Assembly: GCF_004127215.1 (NCBI RefSeq) | Contig: NZ_QEWJ01000001.1 | Location: forward strand, 124,001 to 188,000 | Direction of reading: 5' to 3' | Length of the DNA stretch: 64,000 nt | Origin: Streptococcus oralis | GTDB taxonomy: Bacteria; Bacillota; Bacilli; Lactobacillales; Streptococcaceae | In this document: positions 1 to 10,947 of the stretch, piece after piece | Numbering within the stretch: the first letter of the stretch is position 1 | Layout of the letters: every line of letters starts with the position of its first letter | Program-made: the position numbers and the translations under genes | Notes under the pieces: generated by a model | Told to the model about the DNA's origin: nothing | Databases searched by the model: none | Seen by the model: the letters and a program-made list of their open reading frames with translations, nothing else

Positions 1-1767
1 GCTGACGGGGATGAAGCGATTGCGACTGATATTGCCAATGAAATCATCCACCAACGCTACCAACCTGCTACTCCTTCCTTCTTGAATGCTGGTCGTGCTC
101 GTCGTGGGGAGTTGGTATCTTGCTTCTTAATCCAAGTAACTGATGATATGAACTCTATCGGCCGTTCTATCAACTCAGCTCTCCAACTTTCACGTATCGG
201 TGGTGGTGTGGGAATTTCCCTCAGCAACCTTCGTGAAGCTGGCGCACCTATCAAAGGTTATGAAGGTGCTGCTTCTGGTGTCGTACCAGTTATGAAACTC
301 TTCGAAGACAGTTTCTCCTACTCTAACCAATTGGGTCAGCGTCAAGGTGCTGGGGTTGTCTACCTCAATGTCTTTCACCCAGATATCATCGCCTTCCTTT
401 CCACTAAGAAAGAAAATGCTGATGAAAAAGTTCGTGTAAAGACCCTTTCACTCGGTGTTGTGGTGCCCGATAAATTCTACGAATTAGCTCGTAAAAATGA
501 AGAAATGTATCTCTTTAGCCCTTACTCTGTAGAGCTTGAGTACGGTGTACCGTTCAACTACATCGACATCACTGAAAAATACGATGAATTGGTCGCAAAT
601 CCAAACATCCGCAAGACAAAAATCAAGGCGCGTGATTTGGAAACTGAAATCTCTAAATTGCAACAAGAATCTGGTTACCCTTATGTCGTCAACATTGATA
701 CGGCTAACCGTGCAAATCCTGTCGATGGAAAGATTATCATGAGTAACTTGTGTTCCGAGATTCTTCAAGTTCAAGAACCAAGCTTGATCAACGATGCTCA
801 AGAATTCCTTCAAATGGGAACGGACGTTTCATGTAACCTTGGTTCAACCAACGTGGTCAACATGATGACGTCACCTGACTTTGGTCGTTCTATCCGCGCT
901 ATGGTTCGTGCCCTTACTTTCGTTACAGATAGTTCACACATCGTAGCTGTTCCTACTATCGACCACGGAAATAGCTTGGCCCACACCTTTGGGCTTGGTG
1001 CAATGGGACTTCACAGTTACCTTGCCCAACAACTGATCGAATATGGATCAGCTGAGTCAGTTGAATTTACAAGCATCTACTTTATGCTTATGAACTACTG
1101 GACCTTGGTAGAATCTAATAACATCGCGCGTGAACGTGGTATCACCTTCCACAACTTTGAAAAATCAGACTATGCTAACGGAAGCTACTTCGACAAGTAT
1201 GTGACAGGCGAATTTGTTCCAAAATCAGACCGTGTCAAAGAGCTCTTTAAAGATGTCTTTATTCCAAGCGCTACTGACTGGGCTGAACTTCGAGAAAAGG
1301 TTCAAGCAGATGGACTTTACCATCAAAACCGTCTAGCTGTTGCTCCAAATGGTTCTATCAGCTACATCAACGACGTTTCTGCTTCTATCCATCCTATTAC
1401 ACAACGTATCGAAGAACGCCAAGAGAAGAAAATTGGTAAGATCTACTACCCTGCCGCAGGCTTGTCAACAGACACTATCCCTTACTACACTTCTGCTTAT
1501 GACATGGATATGCGTAAGGTGATTGATGTTTACGCGGCTGCAACTAAGCACGTAGATCAAGGGCTTTCGCTCACTCTCTTCATGCGTAGCGACATTCCAA
1601 AAGGTCTTTACGAATGGAAGAAGGAAAACAAACAAACGACACGTGACCTGTCAATCCTTCGTAACTATGCCTTTAACAAGGGAATCAAGTCCATTTACTA
1701 CGTCCGTACCTTTACAGACGACGGTGGGGAAGTTGGTGCTAACCAATGTGAAAGCTGTGTGATTTAA
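1..1767 (+). CDS. nrdE: Ribonucleoside-diphosphate reductase class Ib, alpha subunit (5'-partial)
   Basis: This is the large catalytic subunit of the aerobic class Ib ribonucleotide reductase, which reduces ribonucleoside diphosphates to deoxyribonucleotides together with NrdF. The frame is open from base 1, so the first ATG (82) is internal; about 589 codons are present and roughly 130 N-terminal residues lie outside the window. The C-terminus carries the CESC motif, the mobile cysteine pair recharged by a glutaredoxin-like NrdH. NLCSE and DVSCNLGSTN are typical of the NrdE barrel. It is followed by a terminator, and nrdF comes 194 bases later with its own promoter. Family assignment is certain; nothing in the visible part is unusual. 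Confidence 0.95.
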   Translation, partial: ADGDEAIATDIANEIIHQRYQPATPSFLNAGRARRGELVSCFLIQVTDDMNSIGRSINSALQLSRIGGGVGISLSNLREAGAPIKGYEGAASGVVPVMKLFEDSFSYSNQLGQRQGAGVVYLNVFHPDIIAFLSTKKENADEKVRVKTLSLGVVVPDKFYELARKNEEMYLFSPYSVELEYGVPFNYIDITEKYDELVANPNIRKTKIKARDLETEISKLQQESGYPYVVNIDTANRANPVDGKIIMSNLCSEILQVQEPSLINDAQEFLQMGTDVSCNLGSTNVVNMMTSPDFGRSIRAMVRALTFVTDSSHIVAVPTIDHGNSLAHTFGLGAMGLHSYLAQQLIEYGSAESVEFTSIYFMLMNYWTLVESNNIARERGITFHNFEKSDYANGSYFDKYVTGEFVPKSDRVKELFKDVFIPSATDWAELREKVQADGLYHQNRLAVAPNGSISYINDVSASIHPITQRIEERQEKKIGKIYYPAAGLSTDTIPYYTSAYDMDMRKVIDVYAAATKHVDQGLSLTLFMRSDIPKGLYEWKKENKQTTRDLSILRNYAFNKGIKSIYYVRTFTDDGGEVGANQCESCVI

Positions 1768-1859
1768 TTTTAGTCTAAGGCAACCACATTTTCTCAGACT
1801 ACTGATTAAGTTACCCGTCATACAAAACTTGATAAGTATCTTAAATACTATGAAAAACT

Positions 1860-1883
1860 AAAAAGTCGGGCTTCCGACTTTTT
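1860..1883 (+). terminator. Rho-independent terminator after nrdE
   Basis: A 9-bp stem (AAAAGTCGG / CCGACTTTT) closes a four-base loop and ends in a T run. It lies 93 bases after the nrdE stop and just upstream of the nrdF promoter, so nrdE and nrdF can be transcribed separately. Confidence 0.8.
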
Positions 1884-1914
1884 GTGCGATACTCTTCTCA
1901 GACTATGATAAAAT
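1882..1914 (+). promoter_or_regulatory. Probable nrdF promoter
   Basis: An extended -10 (TGATAAAAT, hexamer 1909-1914) lies about 45 bases before the nrdF start. The -35 is weak and overlaps the 3' arm of the nrdE terminator. I saw no obvious NrdR box pair here. Confidence 0.5.
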
Positions 1915-1961
1915 AGAGAAGATTCCTTCATCGCATTATTACATACAGAAAGAGATTTCAA

Positions 1962-2924
1962 ATGGAAACTTACTACAAAGCCATTAACTGGAATGCCATC
2001 GAAGATGTCATCGACAAATCAACTTGGGAAAAATTGACGGAGCAATTCTGGCTCGATACGCGTATCCCCTTGTCAAATGACCTAGACGACTGGAGAAAAC
2101 TATCAAACAAGGAAAAGGACTTGGTAGGAAAAGTCTTTGGTGGTTTGACCCTTTTGGATACCATGCAATCAGAAACAGGGGTTCAGGCTCTTCGTTCAGA
2201 CATCCGTACACCGCATGAGGAAGCTGTTTTTAACAACATCCAATTTATGGAATCTGTCCACGCAAAATCTTATTCATCTATCTTTTCTACCTTGAATACC
2301 AAGGCTGAGATTGAAGAAATCTTTGAATGGACCAACACCAACCCTTACCTACAAAGAAAAGCAGAAATTATCAATGAAATCTACCTCAATGGTACGCCTC
2401 TTGAAAAGAAGGTTGCCAGCGTCTTCCTTGAAACCTTCCTCTTCTACTCTGGTTTCTTTACACCGCTCTACTATCTCGGTAACAACAAACTAGCCAACGT
2501 TGCGGAAATCATCAAACTGATCATCCGTGATGAGTCTGTTCATGGAACATACATTGGTTACAAATTCCAACTTGGTTTCAACGAATTGCCTGAAGAAGAG
2601 CAAGAAAAACTCAAAGAATGGATGTACGACCTGCTCTATACCCTCTACGAGAACGAAGAGGGCTATACAGAAAGCCTCTATGACGGTGTTGGCTGGACCG
2701 AAGAAGTCAAAACCTTCCTTCGTTACAATGCCAATAAGGCCCTTATGAACCTAGGACAAGATCCACTCTTCCCAGATTCAGCTGATGATGTCAATCCTAT
2801 CGTCATGAACGGTATTTCAACAGGAACTTCTAACCACGACTTCTTCTCTCAAGTCGGAAATGGTTATCTCCTTGGTGAAGTTGAAGCCATGCAAGACGAG
2901 GATTACAACTACGGTTTAGACTAA
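1962..2924 (+). CDS. nrdF: Ribonucleoside-diphosphate reductase class Ib, beta subunit
   Basis: NrdF is the small radical-generating subunit. It holds the dinuclear metal centre (Mn or Fe) and the tyrosyl radical that start catalysis in NrdE. At 320 aa it has the family's usual length. Helical segments carrying the metal ligands are visible, including the MQSETGV region, ESVHAKSYSS and DESVHGTYIG, which holds the late E and H ligands. The start at 1962 is preceded by an AGAAAGAGA ribosome site. It sits directly downstream of nrdE, as is normal for streptococcal class Ib operons. The maturase gene nrdI is not in the window. Confidence 0.96.
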   Translation: METYYKAINWNAIEDVIDKSTWEKLTEQFWLDTRIPLSNDLDDWRKLSNKEKDLVGKVFGGLTLLDTMQSETGVQALRSDIRTPHEEAVFNNIQFMESVHAKSYSSIFSTLNTKAEIEEIFEWTNTNPYLQRKAEIINEIYLNGTPLEKKVASVFLETFLFYSGFFTPLYYLGNNKLANVAEIIKLIIRDESVHGTYIGYKFQLGFNELPEEEQEKLKEWMYDLLYTLYENEEGYTESLYDGVGWTEEVKTFLRYNANKALMNLGQDPLFPDSADDVNPIVMNGISTGTSNHDFFSQVGNGYLLGEVEAMQDEDYNYGLD

Positions 2925-2942
2925 TTTGACCAATCATTCAAA

Positions 2943-2979
2943 ATATCATGGTTTGTTTAAAACAACCATGGTATTTTTG
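2943..2979 (+). terminator. Terminator after nrdF
   Basis: An 11-bp stem centred on CATGGTT / AACCATG (arms 2943-2953 and 2964-2974) is followed by a T-rich tract about 20 bases after the nrdF stop. Confidence 0.75.
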
Positions 2980-2998
2980 TTTTTGTTTTATTTTGTTT
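2980..2998 (+). repeat. 19-mer shared with the gatA promoter region (copy 1)
   Basis: TTTTTGTTTTATTTTGTTT occurs here, 7 bases upstream of the lacR -35, and again without mismatch at 15075-15093, 3 bases upstream of the gatA -35. It may be an operator of a shared regulator such as LacR. It is T-rich, so an UP-element-like or low-complexity origin is also possible. Confidence 0.5.
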
Positions 2999-3005
2999 TT
3001 TCTAT

Positions 3006-3034
3006 TTGATTGATTGAGCGTTTTATGGTAAGAT
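3006..3034 (+). promoter_or_regulatory. lacR promoter
   Basis: A TTGATT -35 (3006-3011) and a TAAGAT -10 (3029-3034) are separated by 17 bases, 28 bases upstream of the proposed lacR start. Confidence 0.7.
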
Positions 3035-3062
3035 AATAATAGTAGAAATCGAGGTGATAAGG

Positions 3063-3830
3063 ATGCTAAAGCAAGAAAAACTAGATAGTATTCTAGAAGC
3101 AGTAAACACAAAAGGCACTATTACTGTAAAAGAGATTATGGAGAGTCTTGATGTGTCAGATATGACAGCTCGCCGCTACTTACAAGAATTGGCAGATAAG
3201 GATTTGCTTGTTCGTGTGCACGGTGGCGCTGAAAAACTTCGTACAGGTTCTCTCTTAAACAACGAACGCTCAAATGTTGAAAAACAAGGCTTGCAGATTG
3301 CTGAAAAACAAGAAATTAGCCGTTTTGCAGGTCATTTGATTGACGAAGGTGAAACCATTTTTATCGGGCCAGGAACAACCTTAGAATGTTTTGCTCGTGA
3401 ACTCCCAATTGATAATATTCGTGTTGTAACAAACAGTCTTCCTGTTTTTCTCATCCTAAACGAACGAAAACTAACAGATTTGATCTTGATTGGCGGAAAT
3501 TATCGCTCTATCACTGGTGCTTTTGTAGGGACACTCACCTTGCAGGATTTGACTAACCTTCAGTTCTCTAAGGCTTTTGTAAGTTGTAATGGTATCAAGG
3601 ATAAGGCTATTGCCACCTTCAGTGAGGAGGAAGGCGAAGCGCAACGAATCGCCTTGAACAATGCCAATAAAAAATACTTACTGGCAGACCACAGCAAGTT
3701 TAATAAGTTTGATTTTTACACTTTCTACAATATCTCAGAGATTGATACTATCGTTTCAGATGCAAAACTGAGTCAGGAGACATTTGAAGATTTATCGAAA
3801 CAAACAACCATTCTTTTATCAAAACCATAA
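3063..3830 (+). CDS. lacR: Lactose/galactose operon repressor, DeoR family
   Basis: This is a DeoR/GlpR-family repressor of 255 aa. The N-terminal winged HTH (about residues 5-55) has the signature VKEIMESLDVSDMTARRYL followed by the VHGGAE wing. The C-terminal sugar-phosphate sensor domain includes the FIGPGTT loop, which in this family binds phosphosugars. Tagatose-6-phosphate is the known inducer of lactococcal and staphylococcal LacR. The frame could open at a GTG at 3054, but that GTG lies inside the ribosome-binding site GAGGTGA, so I use the ATG at 3063. It is convergent with lacG across a shared terminator and probably controls the minus-strand lac and gat transcripts. Confidence 0.93.
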   Translation: MLKQEKLDSILEAVNTKGTITVKEIMESLDVSDMTARRYLQELADKDLLVRVHGGAEKLRTGSLLNNERSNVEKQGLQIAEKQEISRFAGHLIDEGETIFIGPGTTLECFARELPIDNIRVVTNSLPVFLILNERKLTDLILIGGNYRSITGAFVGTLTLQDLTNLQFSKAFVSCNGIKDKAIATFSEEEGEAQRIALNNANKKYLLADHSKFNKFDFYTFYNISEIDTIVSDAKLSQETFEDLSKQTTILLSKP

Positions 3831-3863
3831 AAATTCCCCTGCTTTTTGGCGGGGAATTTTTTT
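3829..3863. terminator. Bidirectional terminator between lacR and lacG
   Basis: The stem AAATTCCCC / GGGGAATTT is flanked by A and T runs on both sides and lies between the two convergent stop codons, so it can end transcripts from both directions. Confidence 0.85.
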
Positions 3864-3870
3864 GTTAGTT

Positions 3871-5289
<1,419 letters not shown>

Positions 5290-5303
5290 TCAAGAAATAG
5301 AAA

Positions 5304-5342
5304 TGAGATGGGGATATAGTTGGGAGGAGTTCCTCCATCTCA
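5304..5342 (-). other. Stem-loop in the lacE-lacG intergenic region
   Basis: TGAGATGG (5304-5311) pairs perfectly with CCATCTCA (5335-5342). A smaller GGAGG / CCTCC hairpin can form inside. No T run follows on either strand, so it is not a classical terminator. It could be a processing or stabilising stem between lacE and lacG. Confidence 0.5.
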
Positions 5343-5361
5343 CTTCTTCACTATTTACATT

Positions 5362-7056
5362 TTATTCTTCGAACTGCGCTTGAACAAAGGCAAGAGCGCC
5401 TTTTCCATCTCGAGTCAATTTAATGTATTGGCCACCTTCTGTCTTAGCAAGTTTGATACCAAGTTTGTCGGTTTCGGCCTTCATGTCTTCAAAGTTAGAA
5501 GCTACCTGAGGAGCAAGGATAACCAGATCAAACTCAGGCAACATTTCACGGTGAGCTCCATAGCCACCAGCTGCTGCTTTAACAGGAACATTGTACTCTG
5601 CGGCAGCCTTGTTTAGAGCATTTGCAAGGAGACCACTTGTACCTCCTCCTGCACAGAGAACGAGAACATTTGTTTCTTCTGTGATTGTGTTTTGCGCTGC
5701 TTCTACACCTACTTTTTCAAGAATAGCATCTGCTTTGGCAGTATTGAAGTTTGCTGCTACTTTTTCTTTCAATTCATCATTGGCTTTACCGGAACGCTCT
5801 TCTTCAAGAATTTGTTCATCATAAACCTTGAGGAATGGATAGTAGATGGCTACGTCAACAAGGATTAACAAAGCAGCAAGTACAAATGACAAGAATTGGA
5901 AGTTTGTACCGAGAACAATACCGAGCGGACCTGGTGTTGTCCAAGGAAGGTTGGCAGTAAATGAGTTCATGCCAAGCGTTTCAATGAAGAATTTAAAGAT
6001 CCATACGTTGGCAATTGGCGCAAAGATGAAAGGAATAAAGAAGATTGGGTTCAAGACAAGCGGTGCACCAAACAGAATTGGTTCGTTAACTCCGAAGAAG
6101 GTTGGTACAACAGACGCGCGTCCGATTGCACGGTTCCGTTTGGATTTTGTTAACCACATGAACATGAATGGAACAACCAGTGTCGCACCAGTACCACCCA
6201 TGGTAACGATAAACATTTGTGTACCAGAAGTAAGAATCTTGTCAGCGTGCATACCTTGTTGGAGAAGGTTCAAGTTGACTTCGGCATTTGCATAGGTAAT
6301 AGCTGCGATTGCTGGCTCGACGATTGAAGGACCGTGGATACCAACAAACCAAAAGAAGGCAAAAGCACCAAAGATAATCGTAATACCTAGATAACCATCA
6401 GCAGCAGAGAATAATGGTGCAAAGAATTTACCGATTGATTCAGCTACGCTTGCACCAACAAAATGACGAGCTAGTAAATCAAGAGCATATAGAGAAACAA
6501 CTGAAAGAGTGAATGGAATCACATCTTTAAAAACTTGTGAGATATTGGGTGGAACTTCGTCAGGCATACGGATGGTAACGTTGTTCTTAACACAAACCTT
6601 ATAGATAGCTACAGTAACAAAGGCAGCAAGGAAGGCTGAAAGCAAACCTTTTGTCCCAAGGAAACCTGTCGCAAATCCACCTTCAATCGGATCAGCTGCC
6701 AACATCAACAAACCAACAATCGCAGCCAAAAGTGTTGACATATAGTTGATTTGATTGGTTTTCTCCATGCTACGGTTTACTGAGTCGGTCAATGACTTAG
6801 CTGTTGTCCCAGCTACCAAGAGAGCCAGAATCCCCATTGAATAACTATAAGGTTTCATGAGGAGATTAACAACATCATCAGACCATTTAAAGCCCCATGA
6901 GTTTGGTACAAAAGCAATCAAGATAAAGATACTTGAGAAGAGAATGACAGGCATACCAGCAATGAAACCATCACGAATAGCACGAAGGTAGATATTACGA
7001 GACAGTTTTTCAAAGAAAGGCTTTCCTTTCTCGATAAATGAAATTAATTTATTCAT
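5362..7056 (-). CDS. lacE: Lactose-specific PTS EIICB component
   Basis: LacE is the membrane channel plus the phosphoryl-donating IIB domain of the lactose PTS. It imports lactose as lactose-6-phosphate. The N-terminal part (about residues 1-400) is a polytopic EIIC domain of the lactose/cellobiose family. A linker leads to the EIIB domain, whose phosphocysteine is C468 in [10 protein letters not shown]. The length of 564 aa is normal. Its ATG overlaps the lacF stop by one base (TAATG), pointing to translational coupling, and the ribosome site lies inside lacF. LacF phosphorylates it, and LacG uses the product. Confidence 0.97.
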   Translation of the reverse strand: MNKLISFIEKGKPFFEKLSRNIYLRAIRDGFIAGMPVILFSSIFILIAFVPNSWGFKWSDDVVNLLMKPYSYSMGILALLVAGTTAKSLTDSVNRSMEKTNQINYMSTLLAAIVGLLMLAADPIEGGFATGFLGTKGLLSAFLAAFVTVAIYKVCVKNNVTIRMPDEVPPNISQVFKDVIPFTLSVVSLYALDLLARHFVGASVAESIGKFFAPLFSAADGYLGITIIFGAFAFFWFVGIHGPSIVEPAIAAITYANAEVNLNLLQQGMHADKILTSGTQMFIVTMGGTGATLVVPFMFMWLTKSKRNRAIGRASVVPTFFGVNEPILFGAPLVLNPIFFIPFIFAPIANVWIFKFFIETLGMNSFTANLPWTTPGPLGIVLGTNFQFLSFVLAALLILVDVAIYYPFLKVYDEQILEEERSGKANDELKEKVAANFNTAKADAILEKVGVEAAQNTITEETNVLVLCAGGGTSGLLANALNKAAAEYNVPVKAAAGGYGAHREMLPEFDLVILAPQVASNFEDMKAETDKLGIKLAKTEGGQYIKLTRDGKGALAFVQAQFEE

Positions 7057-7373
7057 TACTTAACTCCTCTCTTATAGAGTTCGATTAAATGGTGCATCAA
7101 ATCTTTTAACAAGATAGTTGTCATCAAGTGGTCTTGACCGTGCATCATGGTTACACTATAGGCCAAATCTTCACCAGCTGCTTCCTTAGTTAATAGACTT
7201 GTTTGCGCGTGGTGAGCCTCTGCAATGCAAGAACCAGCTTCCTCGACTAAGCTGTCTGCTTTCGCAAAATCGCCAGCTTCAGCAGCCTTTAAGGCTTCCA
7301 ATAGTTTTGATCGAGCATCACCAGCATAGGCAACAATCTCAAAACCTAATAATGTTACTTCTTCTCTATTCAT
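7056..7373 (-). CDS. lacF: Lactose-specific PTS EIIA component
   Basis: This is the small soluble phosphocarrier of the lactose PTS, which passes phosphate from HPr to the LacE IIB domain. The 105-aa protein is all alpha and belongs to PTS_IIA lactose/cellobiose, whose members form trimers. The phosphorylated histidine is H78 in MMHGQDHLM, the same position as in staphylococcal LacF. It lies between lacT and lacE and overlaps lacE by one base. Confidence 0.97.
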   Translation of the reverse strand: MNREEVTLLGFEIVAYAGDARSKLLEALKAAEAGDFAKADSLVEEAGSCIAEAHHAQTSLLTKEAAGEDLAYSVTMMHGQDHLMTTILLKDLMHHLIELYKRGVK

Positions 7374-7408
7374 GATAGAATTCTCCTTATGTATTTTTAA
7401 TTAAATTT

Positions 7409-8245
7409 TTATGACAATAAACGTTGGATATGTAGAACTAGATAAATTCGTTCACTTTTATACAAATCAAGACCCGTATGTTGCGTAATCACATCATAAA
7501 TCTTGGAGCCAATTTCAAAGGCTTTTGGATAGGATTGTTTGATATGGTCTTCCATATCCAGAAGTGATTGGTTATCATCTCTGGAACGGTCTAAATAATC
7601 CAAAAAATAGTTGAGATGAATCATAAAACGATCATAGAAATGATTATTCTCTTTGGTTCGTTGAATTGCATAACTCTTCAGCACTTCTTCAACATTCCTG
7701 AGAATTTCTTTCCTCTTATCAATCGACTCCACAACCTCCACTTCATTCTCCCCTTCGGCATTGATGAAATGATAAGCGATCCGAATAATTTCATCCTCGG
7801 GGAAATGATCTGTCAACTTCTGACGATAGATTTCAAAGGCTTCATTAGCAATTTGAAAAGCAATAGGATACTTGGTAGAAATATCTGGCAGATTGCTATC
7901 CTTGTACCTTCCTTGTGTTAGAGCTTGATAAGAACAGTAAATATGATCTGTCAAGGTCACATAGAGATACTCTTGAATCGGATAATGATATTTCTTTGAT
8001 AGCTTATCAATAATCTCATAGGTCACTGTGATAAAATCAAGCGGGACATCTTTGAGCAGAGCCATAAAGTTCTCTCTGGACTCTTCTGTCTTCATCCGAA
8101 AGATTTTTTCAACTTGTTCTTCAGCAATCAAATCCCCCTTCTTTTTCCCAAATGCAATCCCCTTACCAATCACAATCACTTCTTCTCCCTTGTCGTTTCT
8201 GACCAGCGAGACGTTGTGATTCATTGGGTTTAGAATTCGATACAT
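7409..8245 (-). CDS. lacT: Transcription antiterminator LacT, BglG family
   Basis: LacT is a 278-aa RNA-binding antiterminator with an N-terminal CAT domain (about residues 1-60) and two PTS regulation domains, PRD1 and PRD2. It binds a ribonucleic antiterminator sequence and stops an overlapping terminator from forming. Conserved histidines in LTDHIY, IAYHF and the C-terminal LHIQR segment are the likely PTS phosphorylation sites. The open frame extends 13 codons upstream to 8284, but AAGGAGGTT directly precedes the ATG at 8245 and the CAT domain starts there. The matching RNA target and terminator lie just upstream (8282-8366), so LacT most likely controls its own operon, lacTFEG. Confidence 0.95.
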   Translation of the reverse strand: MYRILNPMNHNVSLVRNDKGEEVIVIGKGIAFGKKKGDLIAEEQVEKIFRMKTEESRENFMALLKDVPLDFITVTYEIIDKLSKKYHYPIQEYLYVTLTDHIYCSYQALTQGRYKDSNLPDISTKYPIAFQIANEAFEIYRQKLTDHFPEDEIIRIAYHFINAEGENEVEVVESIDKRKEILRNVEEVLKSYAIQRTKENNHFYDRFMIHLNYFLDYLDRSRDDNQSLLDMEDHIKQSYPKAFEIGSKIYDVITQHTGLDLYKSERIYLVLHIQRLLS

Positions 8246-8281
8246 GGCAACCTCCTTTTGCAGCTTAAAGGTATATGAGTA

Positions 8282-8340
8282 CAAAAAATGACCACAAATG
8301 AACTAGAAAATCCTTTGATTTCTAATCCACCTGTGATCAT
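8282..8340 (-). terminator. LacT-controlled terminator in the lacT leader
   Basis: On the minus strand a long interrupted stem forms, with outer ATGATCACAG pairing with the TTGTGGTCAT region and inner TAGAAATC with GATTTTCTA. A run of six T follows. It lies between the lacT promoter and its start codon and overlaps the antiterminator target. Confidence 0.85.
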
Positions 8341-8366
8341 GCCTAATATTACTTAGTAACACTCAC
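8335..8366 (-). promoter_or_regulatory. Ribonucleic antiterminator (RAT) target for LacT
   Basis: The minus-strand segment contains GAGTGTTACT, then a short loop, then AGGCATGATC. This fits the BglG-family RAT pattern (a GTTACT half and an AGGCA half). Its 3' end shares ATGATC with the 5' arm of the terminator, so the two structures exclude each other. Confidence 0.8.
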
Positions 8367-8387
8367 CTTGTATTAACTTGTGATTTA

Positions 8388-8416
8388 AGTATAGCACAAG
8401 TAAGTTTTTTTGTAAA
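8388..8416 (-). promoter_or_regulatory. lacT promoter
   Basis: A TTTACA -35 (8411-8416) and a TATACT -10 (8388-8393) are separated by 17 bases on the minus strand. It drives the leader with the RAT and terminator, and then lacTFEG. Confidence 0.85.
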
Positions 8417-8424
8417 CCTTTACA
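8411..8424. promoter_or_regulatory. Near-consensus CcpA cre site over the lacT -35
   Basis: TGTAAACCTTTACA is a 14-bp inverted repeat that matches the cre consensus (TGWAANCGNTNWCA) at all fixed positions except one of the central CG pair. It covers the lacT -35, so CcpA binding would block initiation when glucose is present. Confidence 0.65.
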
Positions 8425-8479
8425 TTCAACTTTTTTTAAAATTTTTTTAGATTCATGTTCCTAACCTAGGAGGACTTGC

Positions 8480-9460
8480 TTACACACGTTCTTTCCATGA
8501 AGTCGCTGTTGTTTGAAGAACTTTATTGAGTTCGTCAATGTTTTCAAAACCAGTTGTGCGCAACCACTCTCGAGCTGCTGCTTCACCATCTTTGATATAA
8601 GCTTCAACTGATCCAGCCCATGTTGCACGGCCACAAAGAACGCCGTTGAAGTTTGCGCCTGATTCGTGGGCAAAGACAAGGGTTTCTTGGAAGAGTTTAG
8701 CTGACACACCTGCACTCAAGTAGATGTATGGAAGATTTGTTGCTTCGTCTTGTGCTTTGAAGAAAGCTGCTGCTTCTTCGCGAGTATGGACGATTTCACC
8801 ATCACCAAAGCCTTCAACGTATTTCACATTGACTGGAACTTCTACTTTCAAGACATCGATGTTAAAGCGTGGGTCTGAGAAGACCTTCATAGCACCGATA
8901 ACCTTGTGTGGTTTCACTTTTGCGTATTCTGCAGAACCTGCGTCAGCAATTTTTTCATCGTAAGCCAAGATTTCAAGGAAGAATGGAATGTCTTCCGCCA
9001 CACACTCAGAGCCGATACGTTCGATGTAGGCTTGTTTTTCTTGGTTGAGTTCGTCAGAACTGTCTACATCGTAGTAAAGCAAGAATTTGACTGCATCCGC
9101 ACCTTGTTCTTTGATGCGTTTGGCAGACCAAACATCCAAACAGTCAGGCAAGCGTTTGGTGCTTGTTGTGTCGTAGCCAGTTTTCTCATAAGCAAGGAGA
9201 AGACCAGCATTGGCATCAAGCGCTTTTGTAGCTGGGAGACCATATTCAGGGTCTAGAAGCATTGATGAAGCGTATTTTGTCAATTCATCTGCAACCAATA
9301 CTTTAAGTTCTTCCATTTGAGCTACTGTTGGCTCTTCTGTTTGGTATTGAGCCATGAGGCGTTTCAAAGCGCCACGTTGGTCAAAGGCAAGAGCTGAGAT
9401 AATGCCATTTTCATCTGAAAGTTTTTCTAAGCGTGCACGTTTTTGTTCTGTTAAAACCAT
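8480..9460 (-). CDS. lacD: Tagatose 1,6-diphosphate aldolase
   Basis: LacD is a class I, Schiff-base aldolase that splits tagatose-1,6-bisphosphate into dihydroxyacetone phosphate and glyceraldehyde-3-phosphate, the last step of the tagatose pathway. The 326-aa length is standard for the family. The likely catalytic lysine is in VLKVEVPVN. Its ATG comes one base after the lacC stop, and the ribosome site GAGGT lies in the lacC 3' end, so the two are tightly coupled. I see no clear terminator between lacD and the lacT promoter, so lacABCD transcripts may read into lacTFEG. In S. pyogenes one LacD paralogue also has a regulatory role; nothing here shows that. Confidence 0.96.
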   Translation of the reverse strand: MVLTEQKRARLEKLSDENGIISALAFDQRGALKRLMAQYQTEEPTVAQMEELKVLVADELTKYASSMLLDPEYGLPATKALDANAGLLLAYEKTGYDTTSTKRLPDCLDVWSAKRIKEQGADAVKFLLYYDVDSSDELNQEKQAYIERIGSECVAEDIPFFLEILAYDEKIADAGSAEYAKVKPHKVIGAMKVFSDPRFNIDVLKVEVPVNVKYVEGFGDGEIVHTREEAAAFFKAQDEATNLPYIYLSAGVSAKLFQETLVFAHESGANFNGVLCGRATWAGSVEAYIKDGEAAAREWLRTTGFENIDELNKVLQTTATSWKERV

Positions 9461-9461
9461 T

Positions 9462-10391
9462 TTATACCTCTTTTACGATTAGTTGGTCGTATAGACCTTG
9501 ATAGTTAGCCATATTTACATGACCAGTCATTTTTTCTTGAGCATTGAGCATACCAAGGACATTTGCCTTGATGAGTAATTCTGCATCCGATTCTTTATGA
9601 AGAAGTCCTGAAGAAATTCCTGCTACAGTAGAATCTCCAGATCCGACAGGGTTGACTACCTGAATTCTAGGAATATCTACCTTGTAGAAAGTATCCCCAT
9701 GTTTTGCAAAAGCACCATTTGCACCAAGTGAAACGATAATCCACTCAATCCCTGCAAATAGAGGCTCTTGAAGAACTTCCTTTAATTCATCCAAATCTTC
9801 TGAAACTTCTTTCCCAAGAAGCTGAGACAATTCTTCGTTATTTGGTTTGATAACTGTTGGTTTGTGTGGTGATTCAAGGACAGCCTGAAGGGCAGCACCT
9901 GAGCAGTCCAGAACAACTGGTTTCTCTGCTTTATTAGCAAGCTTCACCAAGTTTGCATAATAGTCAACTGGAAGACCTGCTGGCAGACTACCAGAGATGG
10001 CTACTACTTCCACAGTGGCAAGAAGATTTTCGAAATGAGCCAAGAAATCTTGCCCTTCTTGTTCTAGAACTTCAGGCCCTTTCTCAAGAATTTCTGTTTG
10101 GTTTTTACCGTGTAGAATAGCGATACAGTTACGAGTTTCTCCCTGAATGGAGAAGAAATCTTTCTTTACTTGATTATCGATATTTTCAACCAAAAACTCA
10201 CCAAGTTTACCACCGACCAAACCAGTAGCAGCAACAGAATCACCAAATTCTGAAAGAACTCGTGTAACATTGAGCCCTTTACCGCCAGCTGTCTTGGTCA
10301 CGTCCACCACACGGTTGACAGTGTCAATTTTCAATTCATCCAAAGGATAAGAAATATCAATGGATGGATTCATTGTGACTGTTAAAATCAT
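9462..10391 (-). CDS. lacC: Tagatose-6-phosphate kinase
   Basis: LacC is a PfkB-family sugar kinase that phosphorylates tagatose-6-phosphate to the 1,6-bisphosphate using ATP. The 309-aa protein has the N-terminal PfkB signature [11 protein letters not shown] and the C-terminal signature [12 protein letters not shown], whose GSGD holds the catalytic aspartate. It lies between lacB and lacD with minimal spacing. 1-phosphofructokinase is a close relative, but the context fixes the substrate. Confidence 0.95.
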   Translation of the reverse strand: MILTVTMNPSIDISYPLDELKIDTVNRVVDVTKTAGGKGLNVTRVLSEFGDSVAATGLVGGKLGEFLVENIDNQVKKDFFSIQGETRNCIAILHGKNQTEILEKGPEVLEQEGQDFLAHFENLLATVEVVAISGSLPAGLPVDYYANLVKLANKAEKPVVLDCSGAALQAVLESPHKPTVIKPNNEELSQLLGKEVSEDLDELKEVLQEPLFAGIEWIIVSLGANGAFAKHGDTFYKVDIPRIQVVNPVGSGDSTVAGISSGLLHKESDAELLIKANVLGMLNAQEKMTGHVNMANYQGLYDQLIVKEV

Positions 10392-10401
10392 ACGTCACCT
10401 C

Positions 10402-10917
10402 TTAGTCGTGGTATTCACCGCGATCCCATTTTTCAAGGAATTCTGTAAAGAAGTTTGCATCTGCTTGATGAGCATTGTGAGTTTCAACATGCTCGATTTT
10501 CGCAATCAATTTTTTGTTTTCTTCAGATGGCTTGTATTCAGCATTGATGAAAGCTTCAATGATATCGCACATAAGCAATTCACCAGTGATTTTACCACCA
10601 AAACCAATAACGTTGGCGTTCAATTGTTCTTTAGCATAAAGAGCTGTTGTCATATCACGAACTAAGGCAGAACGGACACCAGGAACCTTATTTACAGCAT
10701 TGTTGATACCGACACCTGTACCACAGATACATACCCCAAGATCAGCTTGACCGCTAACAACTGCTTCCCCTACTTTTTTACCAAAAATTGGGTAGTGTGT
10801 ACGAGCATGATCGTAAGTACCAAAGTCAATGACTTCATGTCCTTTTGATTTCAAGAATTCTGAAACCGCCATTTTTTCATTTGTTACGATGTGGTCACAT
10901 CCAATTGCAATTCTCAT
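10402..10917 (-). CDS. lacB: Galactose-6-phosphate isomerase, LacB subunit
   Basis: LacB is one half of the heteromeric LacAB isomerase that turns galactose-6-phosphate into tagatose-6-phosphate. It belongs to the RpiB/LacAB family, with [15 protein letters not shown] as the conserved active-site loop including the cysteine. The open frame begins at 10947, but a GAAAGGTAAG ribosome site precedes the ATG at 10917, which gives the usual 171 aa beginning MRIAIGCDH. Confidence 0.96.
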   Translation of the reverse strand: MRIAIGCDHIVTNEKMAVSEFLKSKGHEVIDFGTYDHARTHYPIFGKKVGEAVVSGQADLGVCICGTGVGINNAVNKVPGVRSALVRDMTTALYAKEQLNANVIGFGGKITGELLMCDIIEAFINAEYKPSEENKKLIAKIEHVETHNAHQADANFFTEFLEKWDRGEYHD

Positions 10918-10947
10918 TTTTATCTTACCTTTCTTACTCTCTACCAA

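Noticed and set aside
8425-8479. Terminator after lacD
   Set aside because: The T-rich stretch has no convincing stem; readthrough into lacTFEG cannot be excluded.
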